Source of the DNA: an uncultured Fretibacterium sp.
GTDB taxonomy: Bacteria > Synergistota > Synergistia > Synergistales > Aminobacteriaceae
NCBI RefSeq assembly: GCF_938030725.1
Contig: NZ_CALHIQ010000136.1
Coordinates: 1 to 7,229, forward strand
Direction of reading: 5' to 3'
DNA length: 7,229 nucleotides
In this document: positions 5,592 to 7,229 of the stretch, piece by piece
How the letters are laid out: each line of letters begins with the position of its first letter
Position numbering within the stretch: the first letter of the stretch is position 1
The notes under the pieces: model-generated
Told to the model about the DNA's origin: nothing
Seen by the model: only the letters and a program-made list of their open reading frames with translations
Database searches by the model: none
Program-made: the position numbers and the translations under genes

Positions 5592-5612
5592 CCGTCTGTT
5601 GCATCAGAACGG
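5592..5612. promoter_or_regulatory. Imperfect inverted repeat upstream of the racemase -10 box (candidate operator)
   Basis: CCGTCTG (5592-5598) and CAGAACGG (5605-5612) are inverted copies with one extra base, separated by TTGCAT. The element abuts the TATAAT box, where a regulator would act. No regulator is encoded in the window. Confidence 0.25.
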
Positions 5613-5735
5613 CAGAGAGGAGGAGATGGGCGGGAACGGTTAGCGACATCCCGGCTCTTTTTGGTCCCTCTTCCAGAAGGTACAAAAGCCTGCTATGACT
5701 GCCTTATCTCCCTTTCAAGGGAGGCTTTGCCCTCC

Positions 5736-5774
5736 AAAAAACGTGCTAGAGCGGCGCCCCTGAGGCGCCGCTCT
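5736..5774 (-). terminator. Terminator of the large surface-protein gene
   Basis: A perfect 11-base stem, AGAGCGGCGCC (5748-5758) with its complement (5764-5774), and a five-base loop lie 60 bases past the gene's stop. On the minus strand six T (A run 5736-5741) follow after a six-base gap. The gap is longer than ideal but the stem is very strong. Confidence 0.7.
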
Positions 5775-5834
5775 CGCTTCTTTCGCTTCTGTCAGGTTGG
5801 GCCTCAGGAGAGGCCCGCCTCGTCTGTCTTCGGA

Positions 5835-7229
5835 CTACGCCTTCCGCTTCAGCAGGAACGCCGCCCCAAGGGCCAGTGCCAGTCCGCCGACACCCGCGTC
5901 GCACCCGCCGCCGGAGCTGCCCTTCTTGCCATCATTCTTACCGTCATCGGGCTTTTTGCCGTCGTCAGGCTTCTTGCCATCGTCGGGCTTCGCGGTCATT
6001 ATGGCCTTCAGCTTCTTGTTCACCGGGATCGAAGTCGTAACGGTCTTGCCGTCCTTTGTCACCGCCACAAGCACGTTTTTGATCTCCGCCGTGCCCGAGT
6101 CGATATCGGCCTTCGCGGCCCTGCACGTCAGCCTTAAGGTGTACTTCGTGCTCGCCGCGATGGAGGGCATGGCGCTCGCGACGACCTTGCCGCCGCTGTC
6201 CAGCAGCTCGGCCTTCGGCTTCTCCTTCAACCCGGAGGCGACCACATCCAGGGACTTCGGCGTCCCGTCAAGCGTCAGCGCCGCCGTGAGCTGGACGGTC
6301 ATATTCCCCTGAGCGTCCGGAGAGGCGATGATCTTCGAGCCCCAGGTCGCCGAGTCGATGCTCGGGGCCGCGGGCGTGTCGCTGGCCCCGGTCTTCAGGT
6401 CCACGGTGACAGAGCCCTTAAGAGGTGCGCTCGCGTTTTCGGCGGTCACCTTCAGCGTCCCGCTCGTGAAACCAGCGCCCAGCGTCACCTTGAAGGACGC
6501 GGTGCTCTGGGTGCCGGACTCGCGGCTGACGGAAACGGAGCCAGGAGCGACGACGTTCACAAGCTCATAGCCCCAGCTATCCGGTTTCACGGACACGCCA
6601 CCCGAAACCTTGACGTTCACACGGCGCTCGTTCCCCGAGCCCGTTACCTCCGCCGTCAGCACGGGGGCGGTGAAATCCTTCTTCACGGTGAGGACCAGCT
6701 TTTTGTTGGACGCCGTAAGCGGCTCCACCTTCCAGAAATCGTTTTCCGCCGGATCGCCCGTGACCGTGTGAGTGCCGGTCACCGTGTCGGCCTCCAGCAG
6801 GGTGACCGTCTGCCCCTTCTTCAGGGCGGTCTTCCAGGTGGTGGGGACCTCCATGACCAGGTCAGCAGTACCGAGATCGAGCTCCTTCACTTTCAGAACC
6901 CGATCATTCGGCGCCTCGTCAACAACCCTGATCTTCGAGGCAGCGTTCTCCGTTTTCAGCTTCAGGTTCGTGTAGCTCCCGCTGGGCAGGGTCAGGGCGC
7001 CGCCCCCGGTGCTGGTGCCGAACGTCGCCGTAACCGTCCCGGAGAGCAGCTCTTTGCCCTTCACACGGAGATCGGACCCCGCACCCACATTCACATTCCA
7101 ATTCTCGTTTGACCCGCCGTTGACGGTCAGGGGGGAAGTTCCCTTCAGGTTAAGGGTCGCGCCGGAGGCAGGCCGCAACTGTCCGATGGTACTCTCTCCG
7201 CCCGCGGTGGTGACCTCAAGAGGATTCGT
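5835..7229 (-). CDS. C-terminal part of a large exported beta-rich protein with Synerg-CTERM tail (5' end outside window)
   Basis: The frame is open to the right edge, so these are the last 464 residues of a longer protein. The TTG at 7176-7178 is an internal Leu codon. The visible part is rich in Thr, Ser, Val, Gly and Lys, with alternating beta-strand patterns like bacterial surface or passenger-type proteins (TLPSGSYTNLKLKT; GQTVTLLEADTVTG). A second beta-sandwich-like region has KVTLGAGFTSGTLKVT. Near the end come three tandem KPDDGK repeats (visible residues 414-431), then GSSGGGCDAG, a hydrophobic stretch (GLALALGAAFLL) and terminal KRKA, a clear Synergist-CTERM sorting signal. The Pro/Asp/Lys repeat probably acts as a flexible spacer. 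A signal peptide would be expected at the unseen N-terminus. No enzymatic motif is visible; an adhesin-like or structural surface role is inference. A terminator hairpin follows at 5736-5774. Confidence 0.88.
   Translation of the reverse strand, partial: TNPLEVTTAGGESTIGQLRPASGATLNLKGTSPLTVNGGSNENWNVNVGAGSDLRVKGKELLSGTVTATFGTSTGGGALTLPSGSYTNLKLKTENAASKIRVVDEAPNDRVLKVKELDLGTADLVMEVPTTWKTALKKGQTVTLLEADTVTGTHTVTGDPAENDFWKVEPLTASNKKLVLTVKKDFTAPVLTAEVTGSGNERRVNVKVSGGVSVKPDSWGYELVNVVAPGSVSVSRESGTQSTASFKVTLGAGFTSGTLKVTAENASAPLKGSVTVDLKTGASDTPAAPSIDSATWGSKIIASPDAQGNMTVQLTAALTLDGTPKSLDVVASGLKEKPKAELLDSGGKVVASAMPSIAASTKYTLRLTCRAAKADIDSGTAEIKNVLVAVTKDGKTVTTSIPVNKKLKAIMTAKPDDGKKPDDGKKPDDGKNDGKKGSSGGGCDAGVGGLALALGAAFLLKRKA
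5938..5991 (-). repeat. Three 18-base tandem repeats encoding KPDDGK
   Basis: Three 18-base units (5938-5955, 5956-5973, 5974-5991) encode Lys-Pro-Asp-Asp-Gly-Lys in frame, followed by a degenerate NDGKK. The units differ by a few bases, mainly at synonymous positions, so the peptide is more conserved than the DNA. They precede the sorting signal of the surface protein. Confidence 0.9.

Larger units (their letters stand above)
5521..5834. other. Gene-free stretch between the racemase and the surface-protein gene
   Basis: No credible coding frame is visible here on either strand. It holds the racemase leader and -10 region (5521-5612), a small hairpin with a four-base loop (CTCCCT at 5708-5713, AGGGAG at 5718-5723) and the terminator of the right-hand gene (5736-5774). 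The segment 5613-5700 is relatively A/T-rich and contains nothing I can identify. I found no tRNA, known riboswitch or insertion-sequence end. Confidence 0.5.

Noticed and set aside
5626..5643. Five-codon + strand frame after a GGAGG-like sequence
   Set aside because: The purine-rich site abuts the ATG without proper spacing and the peptide is only five residues; there is no sign of function.
5631..5662. CGGGA...TCCCG hairpin followed by GCTCTTTTT on the + strand
   Set aside because: The stem is only five bases with a long loop, and no + strand gene lies upstream for it to terminate.
7176..7178. TTG as the start of the right-hand gene
   Set aside because: The frame stays open for 17 more codons to the window edge with similar composition, so the gene continues outside the window.
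1..7229. CRISPR arrays, tRNA, rRNA, insertion-sequence ends, defence systems
   Set aside because: I looked on both strands and saw no regularly spaced repeats, cloverleaf sequences, complete transposase or terminal inverted repeats. The only possible mobile-element trace is the partial Rpn-type gene.

Overview
The window is GC-rich, compactly coded bacterial DNA, most likely from a member of the Synergistota (Synergistetes). The main reason is that two separate proteins here, a subtilisin-like protease and a large beta-rich surface protein, end in the same kind of tail: a Ser/Gly-rich stretch, a Gly-Cys-Asp motif, a short hydrophobic helix and a terminal basic cluster. This matches the Synergist-CTERM (Synerg-CTERM) protein-sorting signal, which is characteristic of that phylum. 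A secreted protease, an L-serine deaminase and an amino-acid racemase also fit the protein- and amino-acid-fermenting habit of the group. I cannot name the genus from sequence alone.

Left part (1-1360). The window opens inside the 3' end of an Rpn/PD-(D/E)XK nuclease-transposase family gene (+). This gene converges on a small FMN nitroreductase gene (-), with a terminator hairpin between them. The nitroreductase is divergent from an 86-residue protein resembling YjfB-type putative motility proteins (+). The shared 110-base intergenic region has a good sigma-70-type promoter whose -10 box lies inside a perfect 13-base palindrome. A possible 37-codon leader ORF follows, just upstream of the next gene.

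Middle (1361-4739). sdaA (+) encodes a single-chain, iron-sulfur L-serine ammonia-lyase with its three internal cluster cysteines intact but no cysteine in the C-terminal tail. It converges on the subtilase gene (-), and one strong bidirectional terminator lies between them. The subtilase is preceded on the same strand, 54 bases away, by a 64-residue protein of unknown function. Both probably share one promoter near 4712-4739.

Right part (4740-7229). An aspartate/glutamate-type racemase gene (-) has its own -10 element and a possible operator. A 327-base gene-free stretch follows, ending in a terminator for the last gene. That gene (-) is the C-terminal 464 residues of a large exported beta-rich protein with three KPDDGK repeats before a Synerg-CTERM tail; its 5' end is outside the window.

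Taken together, this is an ordinary chromosomal neighbourhood for peptide and amino-acid use plus cell-surface proteins. I see no defence system, CRISPR array, tRNA, rRNA or complete mobile element. The most interesting points are the paired C-terminal sorting signals, the unknown 64-residue partner of the protease, and the unusual serine dehydratase tail.
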